This document shows positions 1 through 9,463 of a DNA stretch of 64,000 bases, in pieces (positions within the stretch are counted from its first letter, which is position 1; each line of letters begins with the position of its first letter). The notes under the pieces were generated by a model, which saw nothing but the letters and a program-made list of their open reading frames with translations, made no database searches and was not told the DNA's origin. The stretch is taken from the NCBI GenBank assembly GCA_905203015.1, contig CAJKUC010000003.1, forward strand, positions 1 to 64,000. Direction: 5' to 3'. The stretch comes from an uncultured Christensenella sp. (lineage in GTDB: Bacteria; Bacillota; Clostridia; Christensenellales; Borkfalkiaceae). Made by a program: the position numbers and the translations under genes.

Positions 1-2
1 AT

Positions 3-647
3 TTAACAAAATGCAGGACTGCATTACTGGCTGTTCTGTTTTTCGTTACGGTATTTTTATATTTTATATGTTTTCAAAAAGGAAAAACATTTAAAATTAA
101 AAAATTTGTATCCGTTTGTTTGGCTCTTTTCCCTTTAATATTTGCAATATTATACTTAAATATAATACAAACTTCTTGGATACGTCAACATTTTTCTTTT
201 TTGGTAGAAGAAGGTAAAAACCTGGATTCCAGGTCGGATATGTGGCTGTTTGCTTTTGAAAAATACAAGGAGTCTCCCTTTTTTGGGGCTTATTATCAAA
301 TTAGCGGTGGGAGCGGACAATCTCAATTGCATAACATCGAAGTTGATATATTGGTTTCTTATGGACCTGTTGTATTAATATTGCTAATAATATGGCTTAG
401 TCAAATTATGCTGCTGTGGAATAAACGAAAAAATCAACCGTTGTATTGCATTGCTTTAATTACGGCATTGCTGTTGGGATGTGGAGAAGCCGCATTGTTT
501 TCTGGCGCGGCAGGTTATAATATTTTGGTTGGTGGGTTTATTGCTTTGTCGTTTCAGACAAACGGTTACAATTTACATAGAAAGTTTGACGACGAAAACG
601 TACGATTCAAAGAATATCCGGAATTATATAAGGAAGCGGGAAATTGA
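3..647 (+). CDS. O-antigen ligase/polymerase-like membrane protein, 5' truncated
   Basis: The reading frame is open from the window edge, so the true start lies upstream; 214 residues are visible. It has several hydrophobic membrane segments. A loop reading SRSDMWLFAFEKYKESP followed by LHNIEVDILVSYG resembles the Wzy_C/O-antigen ligase family, in which an Arg-rich external loop and a following His-Asn pair are typical. Such proteins polymerise lipid-linked repeat units or transfer glycan at the outer face of the membrane. Its stop overlaps the TTG start of the next glycosyltransferase by 4 bases, which places it in a polysaccharide operon. The DNA is AT-richer than most of the window. Polymerase versus ligase cannot be decided here. 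Confidence 0.72.
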   Translation, partial: LTKCRTALLAVLFFVTVFLYFICFQKGKTFKIKKFVSVCLALFPLIFAILYLNIIQTSWIRQHFSFLVEEGKNLDSRSDMWLFAFEKYKESPFFGAYYQISGGSGQSQLHNIEVDILVSYGPVVLILLIIWLSQIMLLWNKRKNQPLYCIALITALLLGCGEAALFSGAAGYNILVGGFIALSFQTNGYNLHRKFDDENVRFKEYPELYKEAGN

Positions 648-1801
648 AAATAGTTTTTGTGTCTAATTATTACAATCATCATCAGTCGGCTTTATCCGAA
701 AGTCTGGCAAAGTGCGATGACGTAGAGTATACGTTTATCGAAACCGAACAAATGGAGCAGGAACGGAAAGCCTTGGGATGGGGGATGGAGCAGTATCCCG
801 ATTTTATAAAGCGGAGTTATATTTCGGAACAGTCTATGCGGGAATGTCTGGAATTGATAAATGCAGCCGATGTTGTGATTCACGGTTCCGCGCCCGAAAT
901 GTTTCTGAAAAAGAGATTGAAAGAAGGTAAGTTGACTTTTAAATATTCGGAACGTATTTATAAAGAAGGTTTTAAACACTGGCAACAACCGTTGCGGGTA
1001 ATTAAGAATTATGCTCGCGGCTGGTCGAAAAAGAATCATTATTTATTGTGCGCGAGCGCGTATACCTATGCGGATTTTTCCAAAACGTTTAATTTTCATA
1101 ATCGGGCGTATAAATGGGGGTATTTCCCTGCCGTTAAAAAATATGAAAATTTTGAAAGTATAATGACGAATAAGCAATACGCTTCAATTCTATGGGTCGC
1201 AAGGATCATAGAATGGAAGCATCCGGATGCTTCCATTCGGGTGGCGGAAAGATTGAGAAATGACGGATACCGTTTCAAATTGAATTTAATCGGAAGCGGC
1301 GTAATGGCACAGGAAATCGGGCAGTCGATACGGGATAAAGGTTTGACGGACTGCGTGGAAATGCTTGGCGCGATGAAGCCGGAACAAGTACGGGAACATA
1401 TGGAAAAAGCGGAAATTTTTCTGTTTACGTCCGATTTTAACGAGGGGTGGGGTGCCGTACTGAATGAAAGTATGAACAGCGGTTGCGCCGTGGTGGCGAG
1501 CCATGCAATCGGAAGCGTTCCTTATTTAATCGAGGACGGCAAAAACGGATTGATTTATAAAAACGGGGATATCGATGATCTGTATGACAAAGTAAAATAT
1601 TTGCTGGATAATCCGGAAAAACGCATGGAAATAGGCCGACAAGCCTATAAAACGTTAAAAGAAGAGTGGAACGCCGAAAATGCGGCGCATAGATTTCTTA
1701 AAATCGTGAAAGCAATTCAATCGGGCAATCTGCACCCGGATTTATATACTGACGGTCCTTGCTCGAAAGCGGAAAAATTAAAAAATAATTGGAAGAGATG
1801 A
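644..1801 (+). CDS. Glycosyltransferase family 4 (GT-B)
   Basis: This 385-residue protein has the late Rossmann domain of GT4 retaining transferases. The EX7E motif is visible as NEGWGAVLNES with glutamates at about residues 267 and 275. It is followed by a Gly/Ala/Val stretch and DGKNGLIY, which in this family contacts the nucleotide-sugar donor. It should add one sugar to a lipid-linked repeat unit at the inner membrane face; donor and acceptor are unknown. The start is TTG, overlapping the upstream stop by 4 bases, consistent with translational coupling. Its own stop overlaps the next gene. It shares the AT-rich composition of the first 3.6 kb. Confidence 0.86.
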   Translation: MKIVFVSNYYNHHQSALSESLAKCDDVEYTFIETEQMEQERKALGWGMEQYPDFIKRSYISEQSMRECLELINAADVVIHGSAPEMFLKKRLKEGKLTFKYSERIYKEGFKHWQQPLRVIKNYARGWSKKNHYLLCASAYTYADFSKTFNFHNRAYKWGYFPAVKKYENFESIMTNKQYASILWVARIIEWKHPDASIRVAERLRNDGYRFKLNLIGSGVMAQEIGQSIRDKGLTDCVEMLGAMKPEQVREHMEKAEIFLFTSDFNEGWGAVLNESMNSGCAVVASHAIGSVPYLIEDGKNGLIYKNGDIDDLYDKVKYLLDNPEKRMEIGRQAYKTLKEEWNAENAAHRFLKIVKAIQSGNLHPDLYTDGPCSKAEKLKNNWKR

Positions 1802-2316
1802 TTATGATTTTGAAAAAGATATGCCGTCGGATTCATAAAAAATGGGTACTCTTTCTGGTAAACAAAATATATAAGGGTACAACAAAATTCAAAAGGAAAA
1901 GAAAATTGTTGAATTCGATTGGTTATCAGATCGGTGAAGGATCAAAGATAGTTGGTCCGATTGAAGTAACGGGGAAATTAATCGTCGGAGAAAATTGTTG
2001 GATCGGGAAAAATTTTAAAGTGAACGGTAACGGAACGGTGACTATCGGTGATAATTGCGATATTGCTCCGGAGGTGACTTTTCAAACAGGGGGGCATGCT
2101 ATCGGTAACTGTCAGCGCCGGGCCGGTAAAGGAAAAATTTTTAACCAATCTGTGGGAGACGGAACTTGGATAGGAGGACGAGTCACAATTTTAAATGAGA
2201 CAGAAATCGGAAAGTCTTGTGTAATAGCAGGATGTGCGTGTGTAATCGGAGATGTGCCGGACAATAGTTTGGTGGGCGGCGTTCCCGCCAGATTGATTAG
2301 AGTGTTAGATGATTAA
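1798..2316 (+). CDS. Hexapeptide-repeat (LbH) O-acetyltransferase-like protein
   Basis: About 172 residues. Hexapeptide turns such as IGEGSKIVGPIEV, IVGENCWIGKN and VTIGDNCDIAPEV predict a left-handed beta-helix, with the late Gly-rich tail DNSLVGGVPARLIRVL typical of maltose/galactoside O-acetyltransferase-type enzymes. A His in the GGHAIGNC segment could be the catalytic base. It probably acetylates a sugar of the surface glycan. ATG at 1798 overlaps the upstream stop by 4 bases. ATG at 1804 has better spacing to the GGAAGAG at 1791-1797, so the exact start is uncertain by two codons. Specificity cannot be read from sequence. Confidence 0.82.
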   Translation: MIMILKKICRRIHKKWVLFLVNKIYKGTTKFKRKRKLLNSIGYQIGEGSKIVGPIEVTGKLIVGENCWIGKNFKVNGNGTVTIGDNCDIAPEVTFQTGGHAIGNCQRRAGKGKIFNQSVGDGTWIGGRVTILNETEIGKSCVIAGCACVIGDVPDNSLVGGVPARLIRVLDD

Positions 2317-3631
2317 GAATTTGTTTCATAATAAAGTATTCAAAAATGCAGGTTGGATCATTTCGGGAAAAATGATTCAGATGTTGATCAATCTCGTGGT
2401 GGGATTGATTACGGCGAGATATTTAGGCCCGTCCAATTATGGACTGATCAGTTATGCAGGAGCGTATACAGCCTTTTTTTCGAGTTTTTGCACTTTGGGC
2501 ATTAATTCTGTAATTGTAAAAGAATTGATTGATAATCCGGAAAAAACGGGAACGATTATCGGGACAACTTTAGGGCTTCGTGCTGTATCGAGTTTTTTGT
2601 CGGCACTTACTATAATTTGCATTTCGTTTGTAGTCGATGCGAATGAGCCTGTGACGATTGCAGTTGTTGCTTTGTGTAGTATCGGGGTTTTATTTCAGGT
2701 TTTTGATACATTCAATTATTGGTTTCAAGCGAAATTGCAATCAAGGACTACAGCAATAGTTACTTTAATTGCCTATGTGGTTACGGCAATCTATAAAGTC
2801 ATCTTATTGATAGAAGAAAAACCTGTCGCATATTTTGCTTTGGCGACATCGATAGATTATTTTTGCATTGCGGTATTACTGTTTTTTTGTTATAAAAAAT
2901 ATCATGGCAATAAGTTGTCGTTTTCCTGGAACGAAGGAAAAGATCTTCTGAAAAAAAGCGTTCATTTTATTTTACCGGGACTAATGGTTGCAATTTACGG
3001 ACAAACCGACAAAATAATGTTGAAACATATGATAAGTGAGGCAGAGGTAGGGTATTATTCTACCGCACTTTCGTTATGTAATATGTGGTGCTTTATCTTG
3101 AGCGCAATCATCGATTCTTTGTATCCGCCGATTATGGAGTCTTATAGAGTGAATAAGGAAGATTTCGATAAAAAAAATAGATTGCTGTATGCTATTGTAT
3201 TTTATTTATCTGTGGTCGTTTCTTTAATATTTACTATATTCGGGAAGTTTATAGTCAAATTATTATATGGTCAAGATTATTTATCGGCTGTTTCTCCGCT
3301 TAGAGTAATCACTTGGTATACGGCATTTTCTTATCTTGGAGTTGCAAGAAATGCCTGGATTGTTTGTATGAACAGGCAAAAATATCTGAAGTATTTATAT
3401 GTGGCGGCGGCAGCGGTGAATATAGTTTTGAATTGTGCGTTAATTCCTGTTTTGGGCGCAACGGGGGCTGCAATTGCTTCGTTAAGTGCTCAAATTATCA
3501 CTACATTTGTGATTCCTTTTTTTATAAAAGATTTGCGTGAAAACTGTGTTTTAATGTTGGAGGCAATTACTTTTAGAGGGATAAGGCAGAAAGATTCAAC
3601 CGCGTTATCGAAAAATGAAAAAAACATTTAG
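2309..3631 (+). CDS. Wzx-type oligosaccharide flippase
   Basis: A 440-residue polytopic membrane protein with about 12 to 14 hydrophobic segments. The N-terminus has the family signature AGWIISGKMIQMLINLVVG and then ARYLGPSNYGLISYAGAY, characteristic of polysaccharide_synt (PST/MOP superfamily) exporters. It should flip undecaprenyl-linked repeat units to the outer face for the polymerase encoded just upstream. The start overlaps the acetyltransferase gene by 8 bases. A 36-base gap follows before the nucleotide-sugar genes. Composition is AT-rich like the preceding genes and unlike capE and capF after it. Confidence 0.88.
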   Translation: MIKNLFHNKVFKNAGWIISGKMIQMLINLVVGLITARYLGPSNYGLISYAGAYTAFFSSFCTLGINSVIVKELIDNPEKTGTIIGTTLGLRAVSSFLSALTIICISFVVDANEPVTIAVVALCSIGVLFQVFDTFNYWFQAKLQSRTTAIVTLIAYVVTAIYKVILLIEEKPVAYFALATSIDYFCIAVLLFFCYKKYHGNKLSFSWNEGKDLLKKSVHFILPGLMVAIYGQTDKIMLKHMISEAEVGYYSTALSLCNMWCFILSAIIDSLYPPIMESYRVNKEDFDKKNRLLYAIVFYLSVVVSLIFTIFGKFIVKLLYGQDYLSAVSPLRVITWYTAFSYLGVARNAWIVCMNRQKYLKYLYVAAAAVNIVLNCALIPVLGATGAAIASLSAQIITTFVIPFFIKDLRENCVLMLEAITFRGIRQKDSTALSKNEKNI

Positions 3632-3667
3632 TTTAAAGAGAAAATACATGAGGAGAAAGAAATAATT

Positions 3668-4723
3668 ATGTCATATTTTAAAAACAAAACGTTAATGATC
3701 ACTGGCGGAACGGGAAGTTTCGGCAATGCCGTTCTGAATCGGTTTCTGAAAACCGATATCGGCGAAATCAGAATTTTTTCGCGCGACGAGAAAAAACAAG
3801 ACGATATGCGTCACGAATTTCAGGCGAAAATGCCGGAAGCGGCAGATAAAATCAAATTTTACATCGGCGACGTGCGTGATCTGCAATCTGTGAAAAACGC
3901 GATCCACGGGGTGGATTATATCTTCCATGCCGCCGCACTTAAACAGGTGCCGAGTTGCGAGTTTTTCCCGATGGAAGCCGTACGCACGAACGTTATCGGC
4001 ACGGATAACGTGCTCACCGCCGCGATCGAAGAGGGGGTGGAGAGCGTGATTTGTCTTTCTACGGATAAGGCGGCGTATCCGATCAACGCCATGGGGATCA
4101 CGAAGGCGATCGAAGAAAAAGTGGCGGTGGCGAAATCGAGAAACAGCGGAAAAACGAAAATTTGCTGCACGCGTTACGGCAACGTTATGTGTTCCCGCGG
4201 CAGCGTGATTCCGCTTTGGATCGAGCAGATCAGAAACGGACAACCCATCACGCTCACCGAGCCGAAAATGACGAGGTTCATTATGTCGCTCGACGAAGCG
4301 GTGGATCTTGTGCTGTTTGCGTTCGAGCATGGCGAAAACGGGGATCTTCTCATTCAGAAAGCCCCTGCCTGTACGATCGGTACTCAGGCGGAAGCGGTGT
4401 GCGAACTTTTCGGCGGAAAGAAAGAAGACATCCGCGTGATCGGTATTCGTCACGGCGAAAAAATGTACGAAACGTTGCTCACGAACGAGGAATGTGCGAA
4501 AGCCGTGGATATGGGGAAATTTTATCGTGTTCCCGCCGATAACCGCGGATTGAATTACGATAAATATTTTAAAGAGGGCGACGAAAAGCGCAACGTTCTT
4601 ACGGAGTTCAATTCCAACAACACCACGATGCTGAACGTGGAAGAAACGAAGGCGAAAATCGCTTCGTTGCAATATATCAAAGACGAACTTGCGAAGATGA
4701 AAGCGGAAAACAACGAGAAGTAA
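3668..4723 (+). CDS. capE: UDP-GlcNAc 4,6-dehydratase/5-epimerase (CapE/FnlA type)
   Basis: A 351-residue extended SDR enzyme with the NAD(P) loop TGGTGSFGNAVLNRF near the start and the SxDKAAYPINAMGITK segment in which the usual YxxxK is replaced by MGxTK, as known for inverting 4,6-dehydratases of the CapE/PseB type. The family converts UDP-GlcNAc to a 4-keto-6-deoxy-L-talo sugar, the first step toward UDP-N-acetyl-L-fucosamine. The call to CapE rather than PseB rests on the capF and capG genes next door. RBS AGGAGAAAG precedes the ATG. DNA is clearly GC-richer than the four genes upstream, a sign of a composite locus. Confidence 0.9.
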   Translation: MSYFKNKTLMITGGTGSFGNAVLNRFLKTDIGEIRIFSRDEKKQDDMRHEFQAKMPEAADKIKFYIGDVRDLQSVKNAIHGVDYIFHAAALKQVPSCEFFPMEAVRTNVIGTDNVLTAAIEEGVESVICLSTDKAAYPINAMGITKAIEEKVAVAKSRNSGKTKICCTRYGNVMCSRGSVIPLWIEQIRNGQPITLTEPKMTRFIMSLDEAVDLVLFAFEHGENGDLLIQKAPACTIGTQAEAVCELFGGKKEDIRVIGIRHGEKMYETLLTNEECAKAVDMGKFYRVPADNRGLNYDKYFKEGDEKRNVLTEFNSNNTTMLNVEETKAKIASLQYIKDELAKMKAENNEK

Positions 4724-4725
4724 TT

Positions 4726-5928
4726 ATGAAAATACTGGTAACGGGTGCAAAAGGGTTTGTGGGAAAGAATCTTTGTTGCGCTTTGAAAAACATTAAAGAC
4801 GGCAAAGACAGAACTCGTCCCGCTTTACATATCGACGCGGTGTACGAATACGATCTCGACGGTACGGCGGAAGAATTGGATAAATACTGCGAAGAAGCGG
4901 ATTTCGTCTTTAATCTGGCGGGGGTGAACCGTCCGAAAGATCCCGCCGAATTCAGAGAAGGAAATTTCGGTTTTGCCTCCGCGCTTTTGAATACGCTGAA
5001 AAAGCATAAAAACAAATGCCCCGTGATGCTTTCTTCCTCGATTCAGGCAACGTTGATCGGCAGGTACGACGGCGAATACGGCAGAAGCAAGAAAGCGGGC
5101 GAAGAATTGTTTTTCGCTTATGCAAAGGAAACGGGCGCAAAGGTGCTGGTATATCGCTTCCCGAATCTGTTCGGCAAATGGTGTAAGCCGAATTATAACA
5201 GCGCCGTGGCTACGTTTTGCTATAATACGGCGCACGATTTGCCGATTACGGTGAACGATAAAGCCATAGAACTGGAACTTTTGTATATCGACGATCTCAT
5301 CGCCGAAATGCTCGACGCGCTGGAAGGCAAAGAACACCGCTGCGAATTTGACGGTACGGCAACGATACCGACGGAAAACGGAAGATACTGCGCTGCGACG
5401 ATCACGCATAAAGAAACGTTGGGCGAAATTACGGCGTTGCTCGAAAAATTCAAAAATCAGCCGAAAACGCTTCTGATGCCTGAAATTCCCGATAATTCTT
5501 TTGCCAAAAAGTTGTATTCTACGTATTTATCGTATTTGCCGAAGGAAAAAACAGCGTTTCCTTTGAAAATGAACGTCGATGCGCGCGGCAGTTTTACGGA
5601 ACTTCTGAAAACGGAAAAATGCGGACAGTTTTCTGTGAATATTTCAAAACCGGGGATTACGAAAGGCGAGCATTGGCACAATACCAAATGGGAATTTTTC
5701 ATTGTAGTGGCAGGGCACGGGCTGATCGAACAGCGCGCCGTGGGATCGGACGAAGTGTTGCGATTCGAGGTGTCCGGAGAAAAAATAGAAGCGGTGCATA
5801 TGTTGCCCGGGTATACGCACAACATTATCAATTTAAGCGATACGGAAGATTTGGTAACGCTTATGTGGGCGAACGAGCAGTTTGATTCTGTGCGCCCCGA
5901 TACGTACTACGAAAAGGTGGAGAAATAA
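4726..5928 (+). CDS. capF: CapF-like reductase/epimerase with C-terminal cupin
   Basis: A 400-residue two-domain protein. Residues 1 to about 280 form an SDR fold with VTGAKGFVGKNL as dinucleotide loop. Residues about 285 to 395 form a cupin, with metal-ligand candidates in GEHWHNTKWEFFIVVAGHG and the late PGYTHNIINL. This architecture is that of CapF/FnlB, which epimerises the CapE product in the cupin and reduces it to UDP-2-acetamido-2,6-dideoxy-L-talose with NADPH. It starts 3 bases after capE ends. It is slightly longer than the roughly 370 residues of the staphylococcal enzyme. capG follows only after an inserted glycosyltransferase. Confidence 0.9.
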   Translation: MKILVTGAKGFVGKNLCCALKNIKDGKDRTRPALHIDAVYEYDLDGTAEELDKYCEEADFVFNLAGVNRPKDPAEFREGNFGFASALLNTLKKHKNKCPVMLSSSIQATLIGRYDGEYGRSKKAGEELFFAYAKETGAKVLVYRFPNLFGKWCKPNYNSAVATFCYNTAHDLPITVNDKAIELELLYIDDLIAEMLDALEGKEHRCEFDGTATIPTENGRYCAATITHKETLGEITALLEKFKNQPKTLLMPEIPDNSFAKKLYSTYLSYLPKEKTAFPLKMNVDARGSFTELLKTEKCGQFSVNISKPGITKGEHWHNTKWEFFIVVAGHGLIEQRAVGSDEVLRFEVSGEKIEAVHMLPGYTHNIINLSDTEDLVTLMWANEQFDSVRPDTYYEKVEK

Positions 5929-5952
5929 AAAATTTTAACAAAGAGGTGAAAA

Positions 5953-6906
5953 ATGCTTGACAAACAAAATGAAACGAGCAACAATTTTTTAGACAGAATC
6001 ATACTAATACCCTATGCTAATAAAGATAATGCGAATACCGGGGTAAATATTAAAGATAATAGCGGGCGAATTGATTTATATCTCAAAAATTGCTGCGTCG
6101 CTCTGGCCTCAGCGAGATATTACAATCCCGACTGTGATGTGGCATTGGCAACAAATATAGACGTTCCGAGTGAATACTTAAAATTTTTGAATGAAAATAC
6201 TATAAAAATTACTAAAATTGCATTTGAAAATTTTACTTTCGAAGATCAATATCTGTGGAATTTAGCATTTTATAAACTTTGCGTAATTGATTATGTGGTA
6301 AAAAATTATAATTACAAATATGTTTCCTATATGGATAGCGACGTATATGTTCAATCTTCGTTTGAAAATATTTGGAAAGAGTGTAATTATTCTATTTTGT
6401 TGTACGATATTAACCACGGGTTACAGGTCAGAGATTATAGGCTTATTGTGGAAGAATTTAAATCTTTCACGGGGGAGGATAAACTGATAACGCATTATGG
6501 GGGCGAGTTTTTTGCTTCAAATAGAGAAAATGCAAAGATTTTTATTGAAAAATGTAAAAACATTTATAATAAAATGATTGAGCAAGACTTTGAGACAACA
6601 AAAGGGGACGAGTTTATATTATCTCTTGCGGCGTCGCAGACGAAAGAGTTGGTAAAGAATGCAGGGCCATATATTTTTCGTTTTTGGACGAGCGGGTTTA
6701 GGCTGGTTTCTACTTGCTATATAAATAATCAAGTTACGGTTTTGCACGTTCCTGCAGAAAAAGAAAGCGGTATGCTGAAAATATATAAAAAGTATATTGT
6801 AAAAAACAAAATTCCATCAAATAGTAAAGTATACAGGCTATTGCGAATAGATCGAATTCCGCTTTCTTTACGTTTAAAGCTAATTGTTAAAAAGTTGTTA
6901 AAATAA
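5953..6906 (+). CDS. Putative glycosyltransferase between capF and capG
   Basis: A 317-residue protein of no family I can name with certainty. It contains YMDSDVYVQSSFENIW, where D-S-D is a plausible metal-binding DxD motif of a GT-A transferase, and a later GGEFFASNRENAKIF segment like the second half of nucleotide-diphospho-sugar transferases. There are no signal peptide or membrane segments. RBS GAGGTG lies just before the ATG. The gene is markedly AT-rich compared with capF and capG on either side and splits a pathway set that is usually contiguous. It probably uses UDP-L-FucNAc or another local donor; that is inference from position only. Confidence 0.6.
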   Translation: MLDKQNETSNNFLDRIILIPYANKDNANTGVNIKDNSGRIDLYLKNCCVALASARYYNPDCDVALATNIDVPSEYLKFLNENTIKITKIAFENFTFEDQYLWNLAFYKLCVIDYVVKNYNYKYVSYMDSDVYVQSSFENIWKECNYSILLYDINHGLQVRDYRLIVEEFKSFTGEDKLITHYGGEFFASNRENAKIFIEKCKNIYNKMIEQDFETTKGDEFILSLAASQTKELVKNAGPYIFRFWTSGFRLVSTCYINNQVTVLHVPAEKESGMLKIYKKYIVKNKIPSNSKVYRLLRIDRIPLSLRLKLIVKKLLK

Positions 6907-6932
6907 AAATTTTAAAATAAAAGGAAAAGATA

Positions 6933-8117
6933 ATGGAAATCAGAACGGATTACAGCGATGTAAAATTCAGAAACGACGGCAAATTAAAACTGCTGATTAT
7001 CGTGGGAACGCGCCCCGAGATCATACGGCTTGCGGCGGTGATTAAAAAATGCCGTAAGTATTTCGATTGTATTCTGGCTCATACGGGGCAGAATTACGAT
7101 TATAATTTAAACGGAGTGTTCTTCAAAGATCTGAAACTCGGCGATCCCGAAGTGTATATGAACGCCGTAGGCGACGATCTCGGCGCGACGGTGGGCAACA
7201 TTATCAATTGTTCGTATAAACTGATGACGGCGATCCGCCCCGACGCGTTACTTATTTTAGGGGATACCAATTCCTGTCTTTCCGCAATTTCCGCAAAGCG
7301 TCTGCATATTCCCGTATTTCATATGGAAGCGGGAAACCGTTGCAAAGACGAATGTCTTCCCGAAGAGACGAACAGACGGATTGTGGATATAATATCGGAC
7401 GTGAATATGGCTTATTCCGAACATGCGCGGCGGTATCTTGCGGAATGCGGATTGCCGAAGGAACGCACTTACGTGACGGGCAGCCCGATGGCGGAAGTGC
7501 TGCATGAAAATCTTGCGGAAATCGAAAAATCGGATATATTGCAACGTCTGAATTTACAGCCGAAAAAATATATTCTTCTTTCCGCGCACAGAGAAGAAAA
7601 CATCGATACGGAGAAAAATTTCACGTCGCTTTTCAATGCGGTGAACGCGCTGGCTGAAAAATACGACATGCCGATTCTGTATTCCTGCCACCCCAGAAGC
7701 CGCAAACGGCTGGAACAAAGCGGCTTTAAATTAGATCCGCGCGTGATCCGTCACGAGCCGCTCGGGTTTCACGATTACAACAATTTGCAGATGAACGCGT
7801 TTGCCGTGGTGTCGGATAGCGGAACGTTGCCGGAAGAAAGCAGTTTCTTTACGTCGATCGGCAAATCGTTCCCCGCCGTATGTATCCGTACCAGCACCGA
7901 ACGCCCCGAAGCGCTGGATAAAGCATGCTTTATTCTTGCGGGAATCGAGGGCAACGGGCTTTTGCAGGCGGTGACGACGGCGGTGGAAATGAACGAAAAC
8001 GGAGATTTCGGCATACCCGTCCCCGATTATACGGAAGAGAACGTCTCTACAAAAGTGGTGAAAATCATACAATCGTACGTGGGCGTCGTGAATAAAATGG
8101 TATGGAGAAAATCGTAA
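6933..8117 (+). CDS. capG: UDP-N-acetyl-L-fucosamine-forming 2-epimerase (CapG/FnlC type)
   Basis: A 394-residue UDP-GlcNAc 2-epimerase family protein. Visible motifs are VGTRPEIIRL near the N-terminus, LGDTNSCLSA, FHMEAGNRC, SAHREENID and SDSGTLPEESS, all typical of WecB-like GT-B epimerases. With CapE and CapF encoded nearby, the expected reaction is C2 epimerisation of the 6-deoxy-L-talose intermediate to UDP-L-FucNAc. Without that context it could be read as a plain UDP-GlcNAc/ManNAc epimerase. RBS AAAAGGAAAAG precedes the ATG. The 3' end overlaps the possible start of the next gene by 16 bases. Confidence 0.88.
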   Translation: MEIRTDYSDVKFRNDGKLKLLIIVGTRPEIIRLAAVIKKCRKYFDCILAHTGQNYDYNLNGVFFKDLKLGDPEVYMNAVGDDLGATVGNIINCSYKLMTAIRPDALLILGDTNSCLSAISAKRLHIPVFHMEAGNRCKDECLPEETNRRIVDIISDVNMAYSEHARRYLAECGLPKERTYVTGSPMAEVLHENLAEIEKSDILQRLNLQPKKYILLSAHREENIDTEKNFTSLFNAVNALAEKYDMPILYSCHPRSRKRLEQSGFKLDPRVIRHEPLGFHDYNNLQMNAFAVVSDSGTLPEESSFFTSIGKSFPAVCIRTSTERPEALDKACFILAGIEGNGLLQAVTTAVEMNENGDFGIPVPDYTEENVSTKVVKIIQSYVGVVNKMVWRKS

Positions 8118-9463
8118 AAAAGGGGAACGCCGTTTCCGAGGCTTCGGAAAACGGCGGGATGCGGAAAAAAGAAAGGAATATCGCAGACGGCGGGCAAAAC
8201 GCAGACGGGCGGAAAAATACGGAAAACAAGGATACGGAAAGTGTAAGCGAAAAGAATAAAACGGCTGAAAAGGCGGGAAAAATTCTGATCGCTCTTTTGC
8301 GCAGCGAATTATCCGGAGAGATCCCCGTATTTACGGAGGAAGAACGCATTTTCTTCACTCCTCAGAATCTTATAACGCTTTATCGCCTTGCCGACGCGCA
8401 CGATCTTGCTCATCTCGCGGGAGAAGCACTGTTGAACGCGGGCATAACGGTGCCCGAAAAGATAGCCGACGCTTTCCGCCGTAAACTTGCGCTTGCCTGT
8501 TATCGGTACGAGCGGATGAATTATGATATCGGGCGCATTTATGCGGCTTTCGATGCGGAAAAGGTCGATTATGTGCCGCTGAAAGGCGCGGTGATACGCC
8601 GATATTATCCCGATCCCGCCATGCGTACGAGTTGCGACGTGGATATCCTCGTGCGGGAAAAAGATCTGAAACGAGCAATTTCCGTTTTGCAGGAAAAATC
8701 GCTTGTTACATCCTGTAAAAAAGCGTATCACGATTATATGATGACGACGGATCAGGGCGTGACGCTGGAACTGCACTTTTCGTTGAGCGAACTCCATAAA
8801 AAGCACGATCGCGTGACGGAAAAGGTGTGGGATTACGTTATTCCGGAAGAAGAGGAAAAAGAATCGGCGTCTACGTGCCGCATGAAAATGACGAACGAAT
8901 TTTTCTTTGCCTATCTGATTTCTCATGCGGCGTATCATTTTCTCGGCGGCGGTTGCGGCGTTCGTACTTTCATGGATCTGTATCTTCTGAAAAATGCGTT
9001 GCCGTTCGATCGGGAAAAACTGAAAGAACTGTTGCGCCTCGGCGATCTTGAAAAGTTCGGGAATGAATGTTTTCGCCTTGCCGACCTCTGGTTCGGACCG
9101 GAAAACGAACGTGCCGAAGCGGAGGGCGACGAAATCGCGGAAGAGATGGCAAAGTTCGTGCTTTGCGGCGGCGTATACGGTTCCGCCTCTCAGTCGGCGT
9201 CGATGAAACAGGCGCAGGCGGGCGGAAAAACCCGTGCGATAATGCGCAGAATCTGGGCGCCGAAGGAAGAACTGAAAATGGCGTTTCCCGTCCTGGAAAA
9301 ACATCCCTGGCTGTTGCCGTTCTTTCAATTCAGGCGCTGGTGCCGATTGCTTTTCGGCAGAAAAAGACAGAAGCGCGTGATGAGCGAACTGAAAGAAAAT
9401 CTTGCCGTCGATAACGAAACGCGGGAAAAAACCAAACGGCTGAAATCCGATCTGCATCTTTAA
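8102..9463 (+). CDS. Nucleotidyltransferase-fold protein (NTP_transf_5 type)
   Basis: Up to 453 residues. The core contains YVPLKGAVIRRYYPD followed by RTSCDVDILVREKDLKRA, where the D-V-D is the acidic pair of a nucleotidyltransferase fold. The pattern matches the uncharacterised NTP_transf_5 family often seen in surface-glycan and peptide loci. Residues 1 to about 55 are charged and low in complexity; an in-frame ATG at 8159 could be the real start and would remove 19 of them. The first ATG overlaps capG by 16 bases. The substrate is unknown. It probably ends the polysaccharide operon. Confidence 0.7.
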   Translation: MEKIVKKGNAVSEASENGGMRKKERNIADGGQNADGRKNTENKDTESVSEKNKTAEKAGKILIALLRSELSGEIPVFTEEERIFFTPQNLITLYRLADAHDLAHLAGEALLNAGITVPEKIADAFRRKLALACYRYERMNYDIGRIYAAFDAEKVDYVPLKGAVIRRYYPDPAMRTSCDVDILVREKDLKRAISVLQEKSLVTSCKKAYHDYMMTTDQGVTLELHFSLSELHKKHDRVTEKVWDYVIPEEEEKESASTCRMKMTNEFFFAYLISHAAYHFLGGGCGVRTFMDLYLLKNALPFDREKLKELLRLGDLEKFGNECFRLADLWFGPENERAEAEGDEIAEEMAKFVLCGGVYGSASQSASMKQAQAGGKTRAIMRRIWAPKEELKMAFPVLEKHPWLLPFFQFRRWCRLLFGRKRQKRVMSELKENLAVDNETREKTKRLKSDLHL

